A stretch of 64,000 nt of DNA from Gemmatimonadota bacterium (GCA_009692205.1 SHZR01000007.1:1-64000); one strand, 5' to 3'. Counted from the first letter of the stretch, positions 43,575 to 54,282 are shown. The notes: generated by a model not told the origin, from the letters alone. Numbers and translations: made by a program.

Positions 43575-45200
43575 ATGCTCCAGCCCCGCTCGCCCCGCCC
43601 GTCGTTCTGGTTGCTCGCCGCGCTGGTCGCGCCCATGTCCGTGGCTTCGCCGCTGGCAGGGCAGACGATCGACGTGGTGGAGATGACCGTGGCGGACGTC
43701 CAAGCCGGCTACGCCGCGGGCCATTTCACCGCGGTCGAGCTCACGCGGGCGTTCCTGGAGCGGATCGAGCGGTACGAGGGACGCTACAACGCGTTCATCT
43801 CGATGAACCCGGATGCGCTCACCGTCGCAGCCGCGCTGGACGCGGAGTACGCGAGGTCCGGGCTCCGCGGTCCCTTGCACGGCGTCCCGATCGTCATCAA
43901 GGACAACATCGACTACGCCGGCTTGGTCACCACGGCCGGGTGGGAGGGCTTCAGCGCGGGAGCCGGCGGCGTCGACATGGTGCCCGGCGACGACGCCGCG
44001 GTGGTGACACGCCTGCGCGAGGCCGGCGCGATCATCCTCGGGAAGACGAACCTCCCCGACTTCGCGTTGAACGGGACGCGCACCCGGAGCAGCGTGGCCG
44101 GGGAGACGCTCAACCCGTACCGCACCGACAAGGTGCCGGGCGGCTCGAGTGGCGGAACCGCCACGGCGGTCAACGCGAGCTTCGCGGTGCTCGGAGTCGG
44201 AACGGAGACGGGCGGATCGATCCAGAATCCCGCTTCCGCTCAGGGCCTCGTGGGCTTGAAGCCCACCTACGGCCTGGTGCCGCTCGAGGGCGTGGTGCCG
44301 GTCAACGCCGCGTATCTGGACGTGATCGGCCCCCTCACGCGGACCGTGGCCGACGCGGCGACCGTGCTCGACGTGCTGGCCGGTCCGTTCGCCGAGGACG
44401 TGTCGACTTACGCGGCCGCAGGTCACACGCCCGAGGGCGGCTATACCGCAACCCTCGCGTCCGCAACGCTGTCGGGGAGGCGATTCGGCTTGTTCGGCCA
44501 GGGGTGGCGGGTCGATCGCCTTCCGCTGGATCCCCTGACCGAGCGGCTCTACGGGGACGCGGCGGATGCCTTGGTCGCGCTCGGTGCCAAAGTCTTGGAG
44601 GACCCCTTCTACGGGTCCGGCTTTGCCGAGTTGTACGACGCGCGCCCGGACGTGCCGTCAGAAGGAACCGTCGACCTGCTCGCGTACATGCAGGGCCTCG
44701 GAGACGGCGCCGCGTTCCACACCATCGAGGAGTGGGAGCGCCTGACGGGCCTCGAGTTTCGGGCGGGTGTTCGAGGGGAGGACGACCGTCCGGTCACGTC
44801 CGAGCCGCCCACCCGTCGAGGCTCGACCGAGGAGGGCGACGCCTACGAGGCGTGGCGCCAGCAGCTTCGGGAGCGTTTCCGCAGCGTGCTCGAGCGGTAC
44901 GATCTCGACGGGCTCTTCTTTCCCCAGGCGGCGGAGCCCAATCGGAACCTCGTCGAGGATCCCGCCCGCCCGGAGTACGCTCCCAACAACTGGCCCGAGA
45001 TCCCGAGCAATATCGTGAATGATCTCGGAGTGCCGGTGGTGACGGTGCCGTACGCCTACTACGAGGACGGAACGCCCTTCGTGGTCGCCCTGATCGGGGA
45101 CACGTGGACCGAGGCCGACCTCCTCGGGTATGCGTTCGTCTTCGAGCAGGCGACGCGCGCACGCAGGCCGCCCATGCTGTCCCCGGCCGCCGACCGCTGA
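43575..45200 (+). CDS. Secreted amidase-signature-family amidase
   Basis: 541 residues with a signal peptide (FWLLAALVAPMSVASPLAG). The amidase-signature triad is complete: Lys109 in PIVIKDNIDY, cis-Ser191 in PGGSSGGTATAVN and nucleophile Ser215 in TETGGSIQNPA. The spacing Ser191-Ser215 (24) fits the family. As an exported form it probably hydrolyses an external amide; GatA is excluded by the signal peptide and absence of gatCB. It begins 18 bases after the PKS gene, so read-through is possible, but functional coupling is doubtful. Confidence 0.9.
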   Translation: MLQPRSPRPSFWLLAALVAPMSVASPLAGQTIDVVEMTVADVQAGYAAGHFTAVELTRAFLERIERYEGRYNAFISMNPDALTVAAALDAEYARSGLRGPLHGVPIVIKDNIDYAGLVTTAGWEGFSAGAGGVDMVPGDDAAVVTRLREAGAIILGKTNLPDFALNGTRTRSSVAGETLNPYRTDKVPGGSSGGTATAVNASFAVLGVGTETGGSIQNPASAQGLVGLKPTYGLVPLEGVVPVNAAYLDVIGPLTRTVADAATVLDVLAGPFAEDVSTYAAAGHTPEGGYTATLASATLSGRRFGLFGQGWRVDRLPLDPLTERLYGDAADALVALGAKVLEDPFYGSGFAELYDARPDVPSEGTVDLLAYMQGLGDGAAFHTIEEWERLTGLEFRAGVRGEDDRPVTSEPPTRRGSTEEGDAYEAWRQQLRERFRSVLERYDLDGLFFPQAAEPNRNLVEDPARPEYAPNNWPEIPSNIVNDLGVPVVTVPYAYYEDGTPFVVALIGDTWTEADLLGYAFVFEQATRARRPPMLSPAADR

Positions 45201-45280
45201 GGCCCGTTCTCAACAACCCGGCGTGTGGGCGTGTCTTCGGACCGTACAACGCCCCTGGGTACTCCTGACGAGGCAATAAC

Positions 45281-46627
45281 TTGCGTTCTCGATATATCGT
45301 GTTCGGGCTGGCTTTGCTCGCGTTCGCTGCGCCGCTGGCGGCCCAAGAGGCCGGCACTGCGCGTCCGCGACTCTTCCTCGACTGCCACGCGCCGAACTGC
45401 GACCAACAGTACTTCCGCACCGAGATCAACTGGGTGAACTGGGTCAACGACCGCGCGGTCGCCGACCTCCACGTGATCGTCGGTGCCGTGAGCACAGGCT
45501 CAGGCGGCCGTGAGTACCAGCTGGACTTCATCGGTCCGACCGCCGTCGATCCCTACGAGGAGCAACACCGCTACACTCAGCTCGCCACGGACACCCAACG
45601 TGAGTCGCTCGACGGCCTCACGTTTGCGCTGGGGCTCGGGATCGCGCAGTGGGCGAGCACGCACGGGTTCGCTGGCATTGTGCAACTGCAGGGAGTGGGT
45701 CCCGAGGTCGGTGGGGCGACGCGGCGGCAGGTCTCGCAGGAGGAGGTCGACGACCCCTGGAACCTGTGGGTCTTCCGCATCAACGGGAGCATGAATCGGA
45801 ACAGCGAGGAGACCAGCAAGACCAGTCAGTTCAACGGCGGATTCAATGCCTCGCGCGTAACGCCCACGTGGAAGACGAGCACGAGTGCGTTCTTGAACCA
45901 CAGACGCATCTACCGGCAGCTGTCGGGGGGGCGCGAGTTCCGTGACTATCCCACCGACTGGCGCGCGGGACAGCTCGTGGCATATGCGGTGGCGCAGCAC
46001 TGGTCCCTGGGCGTCACAGGCTCGGTCGCGCGGCAAACGCAGGACAATCAGCTGCTGCAGGTGCGGGTGAACCCGGCGCTGGAGTACAGCTTCTTCCCCT
46101 ACGAAGAGGCGACGCGGCGCTCGCTGACGGTCTTCTATACCGTGGGCCCGACGTATCACAAGTACTTCGAGACCACGATCTACGACCGGAACCGGGAGCT
46201 GCAGTTCGCGCATTCGCTCGAGCTCAGCTTCGATTCGCAGCAACAGTGGGGCAACGCCGGCGTCAGCCTCCGGGCGTCCCACTACCTGCACGACTTCAAC
46301 CTCTCCAACCGGTCGATGTCCGGAAACGTCAACTATCGCATCACGCGGGGCGTCAGCCTCTTCGCGCAGGGAAACGTCGCGTGGGTGAGGGACCAGATCT
46401 ATCTGTCTGCGGACGGGGCGACCGACGAGGAGGCGCTGCTCAACCTCCGCCGTCAGGCGACCGATCGCGAGGACTCGTTCAGCTTCGGCCTGACATTCCA
46501 GTTCGGCTCTATCTTCAACAACGTCGTGAACAACCGGTTCACAGGGATCCAGGGCTTCGGCGGACCCGGCGGCGGTGGTGGTGGTGGCAACTTCGGCGGC
46601 GGCGGACGCGGAGGTGGCGGGAACTAG
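45281..46627 (+). CDS. Secreted, probably outer-membrane, protein with Gly-rich tail
   Basis: 448 residues from TTG 45281, chosen because the signal peptide (FGLALLAFAAPLAAQEAG) starts here. The N-terminal stretch RPRLFLDCHAPNCDQQYFRT, then EINWVNWVNDRAVADLHVI, is a pattern I associate with a conserved family of uncharacterised exported proteins. The second half alternates polar and hydrophobic residues (SLTVFYTVGPTYHKYFETTI, GVSLFAQGNVAWVRDQIYLS), suggesting a beta-barrel. It ends in a low-complexity tail of about 20 glycines with few N, F and R. The function is unknown. Confidence 0.7.
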   Translation: MRSRYIVFGLALLAFAAPLAAQEAGTARPRLFLDCHAPNCDQQYFRTEINWVNWVNDRAVADLHVIVGAVSTGSGGREYQLDFIGPTAVDPYEEQHRYTQLATDTQRESLDGLTFALGLGIAQWASTHGFAGIVQLQGVGPEVGGATRRQVSQEEVDDPWNLWVFRINGSMNRNSEETSKTSQFNGGFNASRVTPTWKTSTSAFLNHRRIYRQLSGGREFRDYPTDWRAGQLVAYAVAQHWSLGVTGSVARQTQDNQLLQVRVNPALEYSFFPYEEATRRSLTVFYTVGPTYHKYFETTIYDRNRELQFAHSLELSFDSQQQWGNAGVSLRASHYLHDFNLSNRSMSGNVNYRITRGVSLFAQGNVAWVRDQIYLSADGATDEEALLNLRRQATDREDSFSFGLTFQFGSIFNNVVNNRFTGIQGFGGPGGGGGGGNFGGGGRGGGGN

Positions 46628-46708
46628 CGGCTCGCCTGGCCGATTGATCGGTCCGGCCGACCTTCCCTACCTTATCAGGACCTGGATTCCAACGAGCGAG
46701 AAGGTCCT

Positions 46709-47455
46709 GTGTCCGGCCATAACAAGTGGTCCCAGATCAAGCGGAAGAAGGGGGTCACCGACGCCAAGCGCGGTGCCCTCTTCACCAAGCTCATCCGTGA
46801 GATCACGGTCGCGGCTCGCGAGGGAGGCGGAAGTCCCGAAGCCAACGCGCGCCTGCGACTCGCGGTCGAGACCGCCAGAGACGCCTCGATGCCCTCCGAG
46901 AACATCGAGCGCGCCATCAAGCGCGGAACCGGCGAGCTGGAGGGGGTCAGCTACGAGGCCGTCACGTACGAGGGGTACGGGCCAGGCGGCGTCGCCCTTT
47001 TGATCGATTGCCTCACCGACAACACCAACAGGGCCGTCTCGGACGTCCGCTTCGCCCTCAGCCGTTTCGAAGGCTCGCTCGGGACGGGCGGCTCGGTCGC
47101 CTGGCAGTTCGACCGCAAGGGCCACATCGTGGTCGACGCCTCACGCCACAGCGAGGACGCCGTGTTCGAAGCGGCGATCGAGGCCGGTGCCGAGGACGTG
47201 ACGAGCGGCGCGGGGGAGCACGTGGTCACGGCCGATATGCACAAGTTCCATGCGGTGAAGGAGGCGCTGGAGCGGGCGGGCATCGCCATCTCGTCGGCCG
47301 AGCTCACGCGCGTGCCGAAGGTCGAAGTCTCCGTGTCCGGCAAGCCGGCTGAGAAGCTCATCAAGCTGCTCGACGCGCTCGACGAGATCGACGACGTCCA
47401 GAAGGTGCACTCCAACGCCGACATCGACGAGGCCGTACTCGCTACGGTGGGCTAA
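46709..47455 (+). CDS. yebC: YebC/PmpR-family protein
   Basis: 248 residues, normal length, from GTG 46709 (MSGHNKWSQIKRKKGVTDAK). Conserved segments: FTKLIREITVAAREGGGSPE, YEGYGPGGVALLIDCLTDN, the central GSLGTGGSVAWQFDRKG. YebC proteins bind DNA and also ease ribosome stalling at proline-rich stretches. It leads the ruvCAB-queA set, a widespread arrangement. Confidence 0.95.
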   Translation: MSGHNKWSQIKRKKGVTDAKRGALFTKLIREITVAAREGGGSPEANARLRLAVETARDASMPSENIERAIKRGTGELEGVSYEAVTYEGYGPGGVALLIDCLTDNTNRAVSDVRFALSRFEGSLGTGGSVAWQFDRKGHIVVDASRHSEDAVFEAAIEAGAEDVTSGAGEHVVTADMHKFHAVKEALERAGIAISSAELTRVPKVEVSVSGKPAEKLIKLLDALDEIDDVQKVHSNADIDEAVLATVG

Positions 47456-47521
47456 CTGTGCAGAGCATCCCTAGGGGGCGGCACGCCTGACCGGCCGGGG
47501 GCCCCGAGCGAGGTCGTGGTC

Positions 47522-47995
47522 ATGGGGATCGATCCGGGCACGGCCGTCACGGGGTACGGCGTGGTCACGCGACGGGGCCCGGGAGCGGTCACGCTGCGCG
47601 AGTGTGGCGTCATCAAGACGTCGCCCGAGCTGCCTCTCGCGGAGCGCATCCGCGACATCTACGATGGCGTCGCCGCGCTCATCGAGCGCCACCGACCGTT
47701 CGCGGTCTCCGTCGAGGACGTGTTCCAGGGCAAGAACGCGCAGAGCGCGCTCAAGCTCGGCCACGCGCGAGGCGCGATCCTGCTCGCTGCGGCCCACGCG
47801 CGCGTCCAGATCGCGGAGTACGCACCGCGTGAGATCAAGAAGGCCGTGGTCGGAAACGGCAACGCCACCAAAGACCAGGTCGCTTTCATGGTGCAGCAGC
47901 AGCTCCGTCTGAAGACCCCGCCTTCTCCGTCCGATGCCGCGGACGGCGTGGCCGCTGCGCTCTGCCACTGCATGATCGGAACGTTTCCCTCGTGA
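47522..47995 (+). CDS. ruvC: Holliday junction resolvase RuvC
   Basis: 157 residues from ATG 47522 (GTG 47516 also possible). All four acidic catalytic positions are recognisable: MGIDPGTAVTGYG, VSVEDVFQGKNAQSALKLGH and SPSDAADGVAAALCH. The enzyme cuts four-way DNA junctions symmetrically. 13 bases separate it from ruvA. Confidence 0.95.
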   Translation: MGIDPGTAVTGYGVVTRRGPGAVTLRECGVIKTSPELPLAERIRDIYDGVAALIERHRPFAVSVEDVFQGKNAQSALKLGHARGAILLAAAHARVQIAEYAPREIKKAVVGNGNATKDQVAFMVQQQLRLKTPPSPSDAADGVAAALCHCMIGTFPS

Positions 47996-48008
47996 GGCGG
48001 AGTCGCTC

Positions 48009-48590
48009 GTGATTTCACGTATCCAGGGCGTCATCCTCACCCGTGAGGGGAGCCGCGTCGAGGTCGAGACGAAAGGCGGCGTGGTCTACGAGGTCGAGGT
48101 GCCGCTGACGGTGCTGCAGCGCCTGCCCCAACCGGGAGACCTCGTCGAGTTGCGCACGGTCCAGATCGTGACCGAGAGCTCGGTGGCGCTCTACGGCTTC
48201 CTCTCCGTTCACGAGCGGGCGCTCTTCCAGCGGCTGCTCAGCGCGTCGGGAGTGGGCCCGAAGCTCGCGCTGTCGATGATGTCCACGTATTCGGCCGAGC
48301 GCCTCGCGCGCGCCCTCATCGACAAGGACCACTCCGCGCTCCAGCAGGTCCCCGGCATCGGAAGGAAGACTGCCGAGAGGCTGGCGCTCGAGCTGTCGGA
48401 TCGGGTGGCCGACCTCGCGTTCATCACGCCGACGGAGCGCTCCGACGTCGGCGTCGCCCAGGAGGCGGTGCAGGCGCTGATCAAGCTCGGGTACAACTTC
48501 GCGGACGCGCACCGGGCGGTGCGGACGGCGCTCGAAGCGGGCACGCCCAAGAGCGCCGAGGAGTTGATCCGCCGGGCGCTCGAGGGCTGA
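48009..48590 (+). CDS. ruvA: Holliday junction branch-migration protein RuvA
   Basis: 193 residues from GTG 48009. The OB-fold N-terminus ([20 protein letters not shown]), two helix-hairpin-helix elements ([30 protein letters not shown]) and the C-terminal RuvB-binding three-helix domain ([20 protein letters not shown]) are all present. It binds the junction and loads RuvB. Confidence 0.95.
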   Translation: MISRIQGVILTREGSRVEVETKGGVVYEVEVPLTVLQRLPQPGDLVELRTVQIVTESSVALYGFLSVHERALFQRLLSASGVGPKLALSMMSTYSAERLARALIDKDHSALQQVPGIGRKTAERLALELSDRVADLAFITPTERSDVGVAQEAVQALIKLGYNFADAHRAVRTALEAGTPKSAEELIRRALEG

Positions 48591-48612
48591 CCCGCGTGCT
48601 AGATTCCGCGCC

Positions 48613-49659
48613 ATGACCGAGAAGACGCACATCACGACTCCGGAGCCCCTCTCGGAGGACGTGCAGACGGAGCCCTCGCTTCGGCCGCAGAGGCTGGCGG
48701 AGTTCATCGGTCAGGCGAAGGTGTGCGACGCGCTGCAGATCGCGATCGACGCGGCGAAGCAGCGCCGGGAGCCGCTCGACCACCTCCTCTTCCACGGCCC
48801 GCCGGGCCTGGGCAAGACCACGCTCGCCTCGCTCATCGCACGGGAGATGGGCGTGAACTTCAAGGCGACGTCGGGCCCGGTGCTGGAGAAGCCCGCCGAT
48901 CTCGTGGGCATGCTCACGAACCAGCGCGAGGGCGACGTCCTCTTCATCGATGAGATCCATCGTCTGCGGCCGGTCATCGAGGAGTTTCTGTACCCGGCCA
49001 TGGAGGACTGGAAGATCGAGATCCGGCTCTCCGATGGTCCCAAAGCGCACACGATGACGATGAAGATCGAGCCCTTCACGCTGGTGGGGGCGACTACGCG
49101 CTTCGGCCTGCTGACCGCGCCGATGCGGGCGCGTTTCGGCATCGTGCAGCGGCTCAACTTCTATCCGCCCGAAGAACTCGCGTACATCGTGCGCCGGAGC
49201 GCCACGCTGCTGGGCGTGCGCACGACGGAGGAAGGCGCGGTCGAGCTCGCCAAGCGGTCGCGCGGCACGCCCCGCGTGGCGAATAGGCTCCTCCGTCGCG
49301 TGCGGGACTACGCCCAGGTGAAGGCGGACGGATTCATCGACATCGATGTGGCGCGCGACGCGCTGCGCATGCTCGACGTGGACGAGTACGGCCTCGACGA
49401 GATGGACGCTCATGTCCTCAAGACGCTCATCGAGAAGTTCGAGGGAGGCCCAGTGGGTCTGAACTCGCTCGCCGTGGCCATGGGCGAGGACGCGACCACC
49501 CTGGAGGAGGTCTACGAGCCCTTCCTCATCATGGAGGGCTTCCTCAAGCGGACGCCCCAGGGGCGCGTGGCGACCCCGCGCGCGTTCCGGCGATTTGGGT
49601 ACACGCTTCCGGCGAGGGACGTCAGGGACCAGGGAACACTGTTCGTCGACGAGGGATGA
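48613..49659 (+). CDS. ruvB: Holliday junction DNA helicase RuvB
   Basis: 348 residues, an AAA+ motor. N-terminal [11 protein letters not shown], Walker [16 protein letters not shown], Walker [12 protein letters not shown], sensor 1 [20 protein letters not shown] and arginine finger within it, and a C-terminal winged helix ([17 protein letters not shown]). Its stop overlaps the queA ATG by four bases. Confidence 0.97.
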   Translation: MTEKTHITTPEPLSEDVQTEPSLRPQRLAEFIGQAKVCDALQIAIDAAKQRREPLDHLLFHGPPGLGKTTLASLIAREMGVNFKATSGPVLEKPADLVGMLTNQREGDVLFIDEIHRLRPVIEEFLYPAMEDWKIEIRLSDGPKAHTMTMKIEPFTLVGATTRFGLLTAPMRARFGIVQRLNFYPPEELAYIVRRSATLLGVRTTEEGAVELAKRSRGTPRVANRLLRRVRDYAQVKADGFIDIDVARDALRMLDVDEYGLDEMDAHVLKTLIEKFEGGPVGLNSLAVAMGEDATTLEEVYEPFLIMEGFLKRTPQGRVATPRAFRRFGYTLPARDVRDQGTLFVDEG

Positions 49660-50723
49660 GGACTCCGGACGGCTCGAGCCTCTCCGACTACGACTACGAG
49701 CTGCCCCCGGAGCGGATCGCCCGGTACCCGGCGGAGCGCCGGGACGAGAGCCGCCTCCTCGTTCTGACCGAAACGGGCGGCATGCGGCACCTCCGCTTCC
49801 GCGAGATCGTCGAGTTCTTCCGGCCCGGCGACGTCCTCGTCGTGAACCAGACCAAGGTGATGCCGGCGCGGCTGCTCGGCCGGAAGCCCTCCGGTGCACC
49901 GGCCGAGATCCTCCTCCTGCGGCCGGCGCCCGGCGTCGCAAACCCCCACCTGTGGGAGGCACTCGTCCGCCCGGGCTCCAAGCTCAAGCCGGGCCGAACG
50001 GTGGTCGTGGCGGACGACCTCTCCGTTGAGATCCTCGACTCCGCGCCCGGAGGCGGGCGAGTGGTCCGCCTCGTCACCGACCTGTCGCTCGAGGAGGCGC
50101 TCGAGCGCCACGGGCACATGCCGCTCCCGCCGTACCTCGGGCGTGAGGACGAGCCGCTCGACCGGGAGCGCTACCAGACCGTGTATGCGCGAGACGTCGG
50201 ATCGGTTGCGGCACCCACGGCGGGCCTGCACTTCACGCCCGAAATCCTGGCGGCGTTGGAGGCCCGAGGCGTCCGCCGCGCGGCGGTCACGCTGCACGTC
50301 GGCATCGGCACGTTCCGGCCGGTTGACGTCGACCACCTGGATGCTCACGAGATGCACCACGAGTGGTACACCGTGTCCGAGGCCGCCGCGGCCACAGTGA
50401 ACGCCGCCCGCGAGGCGGGAGGCCGAGTCTGGGCCGTGGGCACGACCACGGTGCGAACGCTCGAGTCGGTGGCCGACGAACAGGGGCGCGTGCGCGCCGC
50501 CACGGGGACGACGGACCTATTCATCCGCCCTCCCTGCGCCTTCAGGGCGGTAGACTGCCTCCTCACGAACTTCCACCTCCCGCGCTCCACGCTGCTCATG
50601 CTCGTGGCTGCGTTCGCGGGCTACGAGCGTACCATGGCCGCCTATGCCGAGGCGATCCGCGGAGGGTATCGGTTCTACTCCTACGGGGACGCGATGGCGG
50701 TGGCGGGTCCCTCTACTGGCTGA
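49656..50723 (+). CDS. queA: S-adenosylmethionine:tRNA ribosyltransferase-isomerase
   Basis: 355 residues. It transfers and isomerises the ribosyl part of SAM to preQ1 tRNA, making epoxyqueuosine. Family signatures: [60 protein letters not shown] and [23 protein letters not shown] 49656 overlaps ruvB. The other queuosine gene here, tgt, is at 57193. Confidence 0.95.
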   Translation: MRTPDGSSLSDYDYELPPERIARYPAERRDESRLLVLTETGGMRHLRFREIVEFFRPGDVLVVNQTKVMPARLLGRKPSGAPAEILLLRPAPGVANPHLWEALVRPGSKLKPGRTVVVADDLSVEILDSAPGGGRVVRLVTDLSLEEALERHGHMPLPPYLGREDEPLDRERYQTVYARDVGSVAAPTAGLHFTPEILAALEARGVRRAAVTLHVGIGTFRPVDVDHLDAHEMHHEWYTVSEAAAATVNAAREAGGRVWAVGTTTVRTLESVADEQGRVRAATGTTDLFIRPPCAFRAVDCLLTNFHLPRSTLLMLVAAFAGYERTMAAYAEAIRGGYRFYSYGDAMAVAGPSTG

Positions 50724-50799
50724 AGTCCACCCCGCGCGCTACCGTCACGCGTTCGAGGTGCGAAGGACTGCCGCAGCGGCTTCATCCGCGGAGAGAACC

Positions 50800-52842
50800 A
50801 TGTCGTCAATGTCTCGTCGGACCGTGAATCTCGTTTGGGGGCTCGCGCTCTCTTGGGGTGCGGCCCTCCCCATGCAAGCGCTCGCCCAGGCCCAGAACCG
50901 CCAGAACCCCGATGGCGAGTGGCGCTATCAGAGCGCCGACGCGTGGGGGACCCGGTACTCGCCCGCCAACGAGGTGAACGCGTCCAACTTCGCGAACCTC
51001 GAGGTCGCGTGGATATTCCGCGGCGACAACTTCGGTCCGGCGCTCGAGGACCAGATGAAGGCGACGCCTCAGTACATCGACGGCGTTCTCTACACGGTGC
51101 AGGGCCACCGCCGCACGGTCGTCGCGATGGACCCGGCGAACGGTGAGACGCTCTGGACCTACCGCGAGCCCACCACAACGCGGTGGGAGCGCTCGATGCG
51201 CCAGAACTACGGCAAGGGTGTCGCCTACGGCGAAGTCGACGGACGCGGCGTGATCTTCTACACGTCGCCCGCGTTCTTCTTGCACGCGCTCGACGCCAAG
51301 ACCGGCAAGCACATCGAGAACTTCGGTGGGCAGGTGCCCCTCCCGGGCTTCCCGGAGACGGGGGTCATCGATCTGATCCCGGACCTGGTCGCGGATTGGG
51401 AGCCCTGGCAGAACTGGGATCAGCCGTACGATCCGGACTACGGCATCCCACGCGAGCTCGGCTTCATCACGTCGTCCTCACCGCCCATCGTGGTGAACGG
51501 CGTCGTCGTGGTCGGCAACTCCGCCGAGCAGGGCTACAACCAGACGCGCATCGAGAACGTGCCGGGCGACATCCTCGCCTACGACGCGCGCAGCGGAGCG
51601 TTCAAGTGGAAGTTCCACGTGATCCCGCGGCCGGGTGAGGTCGGACATGAGACCTGGCTGAACGACGCGTGGCGCTGGACCGGGGACGTGTCTTCCTGGG
51701 CTCCGATGTCTGCGGACTCCGAGCGTGGCCTCGTCTACATCCCCACCAACCCGCCGACGATCGACTACTTCAACGGCTTCCGTCCGGGCGACAACCTCTT
51801 CGGCACGTCGGTCATCGCGCTGAATGTCCAGACCGGGGAGCGTGCCTGGCACTTCCAGACCGTCCATAGCGACCAGTGGAACTACGATCTGCCGAACGTG
51901 CCGATCATCACGGACCTGCGTGTGAACGGCCAGCAGATTCCGGCCGTCATCCAAACGACGAAGACTGGGATCATCTTCGCGTTCAACCGCGAGACGGGTC
52001 AGCCGATCTGGCCGATCGAGGAAGTGCCGGTCCTGCAGACCGAGGTGCCGGGCAACTGGAGCGCCGCCACGCAGCCGATCCCGACGCGTCCGGAGCCGTT
52101 CGAGCCGCTCGGGCTTCCCGAGTCCGACGTGATCGACTTCACGCCGCAGCTGCATGCGGAGGCGATGGCGATGCTCTCGCGGTACCGCGTGGGCAATCCG
52201 TTCATGCCGCGGCTCTGGGCAGATCAGAACACCGGGTTCGCGGACAACATTCGCTGCTACGGCGGGCTGAACATCACCAACCCGGCAACGCTCGACCCCA
52301 CCACGGGGATCCTGTACGTCCCCTCCTCACGCGGCTGCAGCGGCGGAAGCGTGACGCCTGGGCTCGAGTCGGACGAGCCGGACAACCCCGCGACCACGGG
52401 CACGACGATCTCGCAGTGGGTCGCGGGACCGGGCGGTGGGCTGCCGCGCGTACAGGGGCTGCCCGCATGGAAGCCGCCGTACAACCGCGTGTCGGCGTAC
52501 GACATGAACACGGGCGAGCGGATCTGGTGGGTCCCGATCGGTGAGGCGTCCGAGGACATCCGCAACCACCCGGCCCTACAAGGCGTGGACATGTCCCGGT
52601 TCGGCGGCGGCGGCAATTCCATCCAGATGGTCGCGGGCGACCTGCTCTACACGACCGAGGGCTCGAGCGGGCCTCCAGTGCTGAACGCCTGGAACAAGCT
52701 CACCGGCGAGCACCTCGGCGAGATCGAAATCCCGGGCTCCGGCGAGTACGGCATGATGACCTACATGCACGAGGGCCAGCAGACGATCGTCGTGCAGGTC
52801 GGCAGTCCGGCCAGGCTCGTGGCGCTCAGACTGCCGGGGTAA
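50800..52842 (+). CDS. PQQ-dependent dehydrogenase (acidobacteria-type propeller)
   Basis: 680 residues with signal peptide (GLALSWGAALPMQALAQ) and periplasmic eight-bladed beta-propeller. Blade motifs: GEWRYQSADAWGTRYSPANE, VVAMDPANGETLWTYREPT, WHFQTVHSDQWNYDLPN (the conserved HxDxWDYD-like block), IIFAFNRETGQPIWPIEE, RIWWVPIGEAS. No cytochrome c domain is fused. The substrate is unknown. It follows queA with a 76-base gap; a hairpin follows at 52864. Confidence 0.88.
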   Translation: MSSMSRRTVNLVWGLALSWGAALPMQALAQAQNRQNPDGEWRYQSADAWGTRYSPANEVNASNFANLEVAWIFRGDNFGPALEDQMKATPQYIDGVLYTVQGHRRTVVAMDPANGETLWTYREPTTTRWERSMRQNYGKGVAYGEVDGRGVIFYTSPAFFLHALDAKTGKHIENFGGQVPLPGFPETGVIDLIPDLVADWEPWQNWDQPYDPDYGIPRELGFITSSSPPIVVNGVVVVGNSAEQGYNQTRIENVPGDILAYDARSGAFKWKFHVIPRPGEVGHETWLNDAWRWTGDVSSWAPMSADSERGLVYIPTNPPTIDYFNGFRPGDNLFGTSVIALNVQTGERAWHFQTVHSDQWNYDLPNVPIITDLRVNGQQIPAVIQTTKTGIIFAFNRETGQPIWPIEEVPVLQTEVPGNWSAATQPIPTRPEPFEPLGLPESDVIDFTPQLHAEAMAMLSRYRVGNPFMPRLWADQNTGFADNIRCYGGLNITNPATLDPTTGILYVPSSRGCSGGSVTPGLESDEPDNPATTGTTISQWVAGPGGGLPRVQGLPAWKPPYNRVSAYDMNTGERIWWVPIGEASEDIRNHPALQGVDMSRFGGGGNSIQMVAGDLLYTTEGSSGPPVLNAWNKLTGEHLGEIEIPGSGEYGMMTYMHEGQQTIVVQVGSPARLVALRLPG

Positions 52843-52863
52843 GACGCCGACTTCGCGGGCGGA

Positions 52864-52894
52864 GGGATCCCCGGCGAGCACCGCCGGGGGTCCC
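52864..52894 (+). terminator. Hairpin after the PQQ dehydrogenase
   Basis: GGGATCCCCGGCG (52864-52876) pairs with CGCCGGGGGTCCC (52882-52894), with one wobble pair and a five-base loop. It lies 21 bases after the stop, without a U-tract. Confidence 0.6.
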
Positions 52895-52936
52895 CCATGA
52901 TAGCCACGCCTCGTCGCTGGCCTATCCACGCCGTGA

Positions 52937-54175
52937 ATGATTATCATGCATGGCATGGATGCCGGCGCCCTCCCTCGCCTCGCCTCCACTCTCGCTGACC
53001 GCCTGCGGGCGATGCCCGCGCTCGTCGTCACCGGCGCGCGCCAGACGGGAAAGAGCACCCTAGTGCAGCAGCTGGTGCCGGGGACTCGGCGCTACCGGTC
53101 CCTAGACGATCTCGACGTGCTGGATGCGGCACGGCGCGATCCGGAGGCTCTCGTTGGTGGCACCGACCCGGTCACGCTCGACGAGATCCAGCGTGAGCCG
53201 GAGCTGCTCCGAGCCGTCAAGCGGGCGATCGACCGCAGTCGCACACCGGGGCGCTTCCTCATCACGGGCTCGGCCAACCTGCTGCGGATGCGCCAGGTCT
53301 CCGAGTCCCTGGCCGGACGTGCGAGCTATCTGACCCTCTGGCCGATGACGCGACGCGAGCAGCGGGGTGAGGGTCGCGCGGGTCGCTGGGAGGAGCTGCT
53401 AGCGAGCCCGGATGCCGACTGGCTCGACCTGCTCGCGGCCGGACCCGACGAGCCGGAGGATTGGCGCGCCTTGGCGTTGCGCGGGGGTTTCCCCACGCCA
53501 GCCGTGACGATGCGACGCGCCGCAGAGCGCGCCATCTGGTTCGACGGCTACGTGCGCACGTACCTCGAGCGGGACCTCCAAGACCTCGCTTCCATCAGCG
53601 CACTCCCGGACTTTCGCCGCCTGATGCGCGCGGCCTGCCTGCGGCTGGGTCAGCTGCTGAACCAGACCGAGCTCGGCCGCGACGTCGGACTGCCTCAGCC
53701 GACGGTGCATCGATGGCTCAACCTTCTGGAGACCTCGTATCTCCTGGTGCGCGTTCCTGCGTACGCGGTGAACCGTACCAAGCGGCTGATCAAATCGCCG
53801 AAACTCTACTGGGGTGATACCGGAGTGGCGCTGCATCTCGCCGGAATGTCCGAGCCGGAAGGCGCCCATCTGGAGAACCTCGTGCTGCACGACCTTCTGG
53901 CCTGGCGTGACGCACGACTCGATCGTGCGGAGATCGGTTACTGGCGCACCGCGAGCGGCGAGGAGGTGGACTTCGTCATCGAGGCGGGGAAGTACCTGCT
54001 GCCCATCGAAATCAAAGCGGGGGCGCGGCCGAGCCTCAGGGACGCCGCACACCTGCGGTCCTTCCGCGCGGAATACGGGAAGAATGCCCGCGCCGGCCTG
54101 CTCCTCCACACCGGAAGCACCTTGGATTGGATCGCGCCCGATGTCCTGGCCGCGCCGTGGTGGAGGGTGCTGTGA
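52937..54175 (+). CDS. AAA ATPase with DUF4143 domain
   Basis: 412 residues. An N-terminal ATPase with Walker A TGARQTGKSTLVQQL, Walker B PVTLDEIQREPEL and sensor FLITGSANLL; the middle has the winged-helix-like LNQTELGRDVGLPQPTVHRW; the C-terminal DUF4143 / PD-(D/E)xK-like part reads PKLYWGDTGVALHL and EEVDFVIEAGKYLLPIEIKA, with acidic and Lys residues typical of a nuclease-like fold. Members are frequent, often horizontally moved, and functionally obscure. ATGs at 52937, 52946 and 52955 are all possible. Confidence 0.88.
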   Translation: MIIMHGMDAGALPRLASTLADRLRAMPALVVTGARQTGKSTLVQQLVPGTRRYRSLDDLDVLDAARRDPEALVGGTDPVTLDEIQREPELLRAVKRAIDRSRTPGRFLITGSANLLRMRQVSESLAGRASYLTLWPMTRREQRGEGRAGRWEELLASPDADWLDLLAAGPDEPEDWRALALRGGFPTPAVTMRRAAERAIWFDGYVRTYLERDLQDLASISALPDFRRLMRAACLRLGQLLNQTELGRDVGLPQPTVHRWLNLLETSYLLVRVPAYAVNRTKRLIKSPKLYWGDTGVALHLAGMSEPEGAHLENLVLHDLLAWRDARLDRAEIGYWRTASGEEVDFVIEAGKYLLPIEIKAGARPSLRDAAHLRSFRAEYGKNARAGLLLHTGSTLDWIAPDVLAAPWWRVL

Positions 54176-54282
54176 GCGCCTTTAAGACCAGCGTTTGCTG
54201 CTGCCGCAGCACGACCTGAGTCGTCCACAGCACTACTCCGCGGAACGTTACGCGTACCCACCCTCACTCGCTTCCGGTCACG

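Noticed and set aside
46555-46625. GGC/GGT-rich repeat
   Set aside because: It encodes the glycine-rich tail of the secreted protein, not a separate element.
52934-52950. Fur-box-like palindrome AATGATTATCAT at the DUF4143 ATPase start
   Set aside because: Only the core matches, it overlaps the candidate start codons, and no iron-related gene is adjacent.
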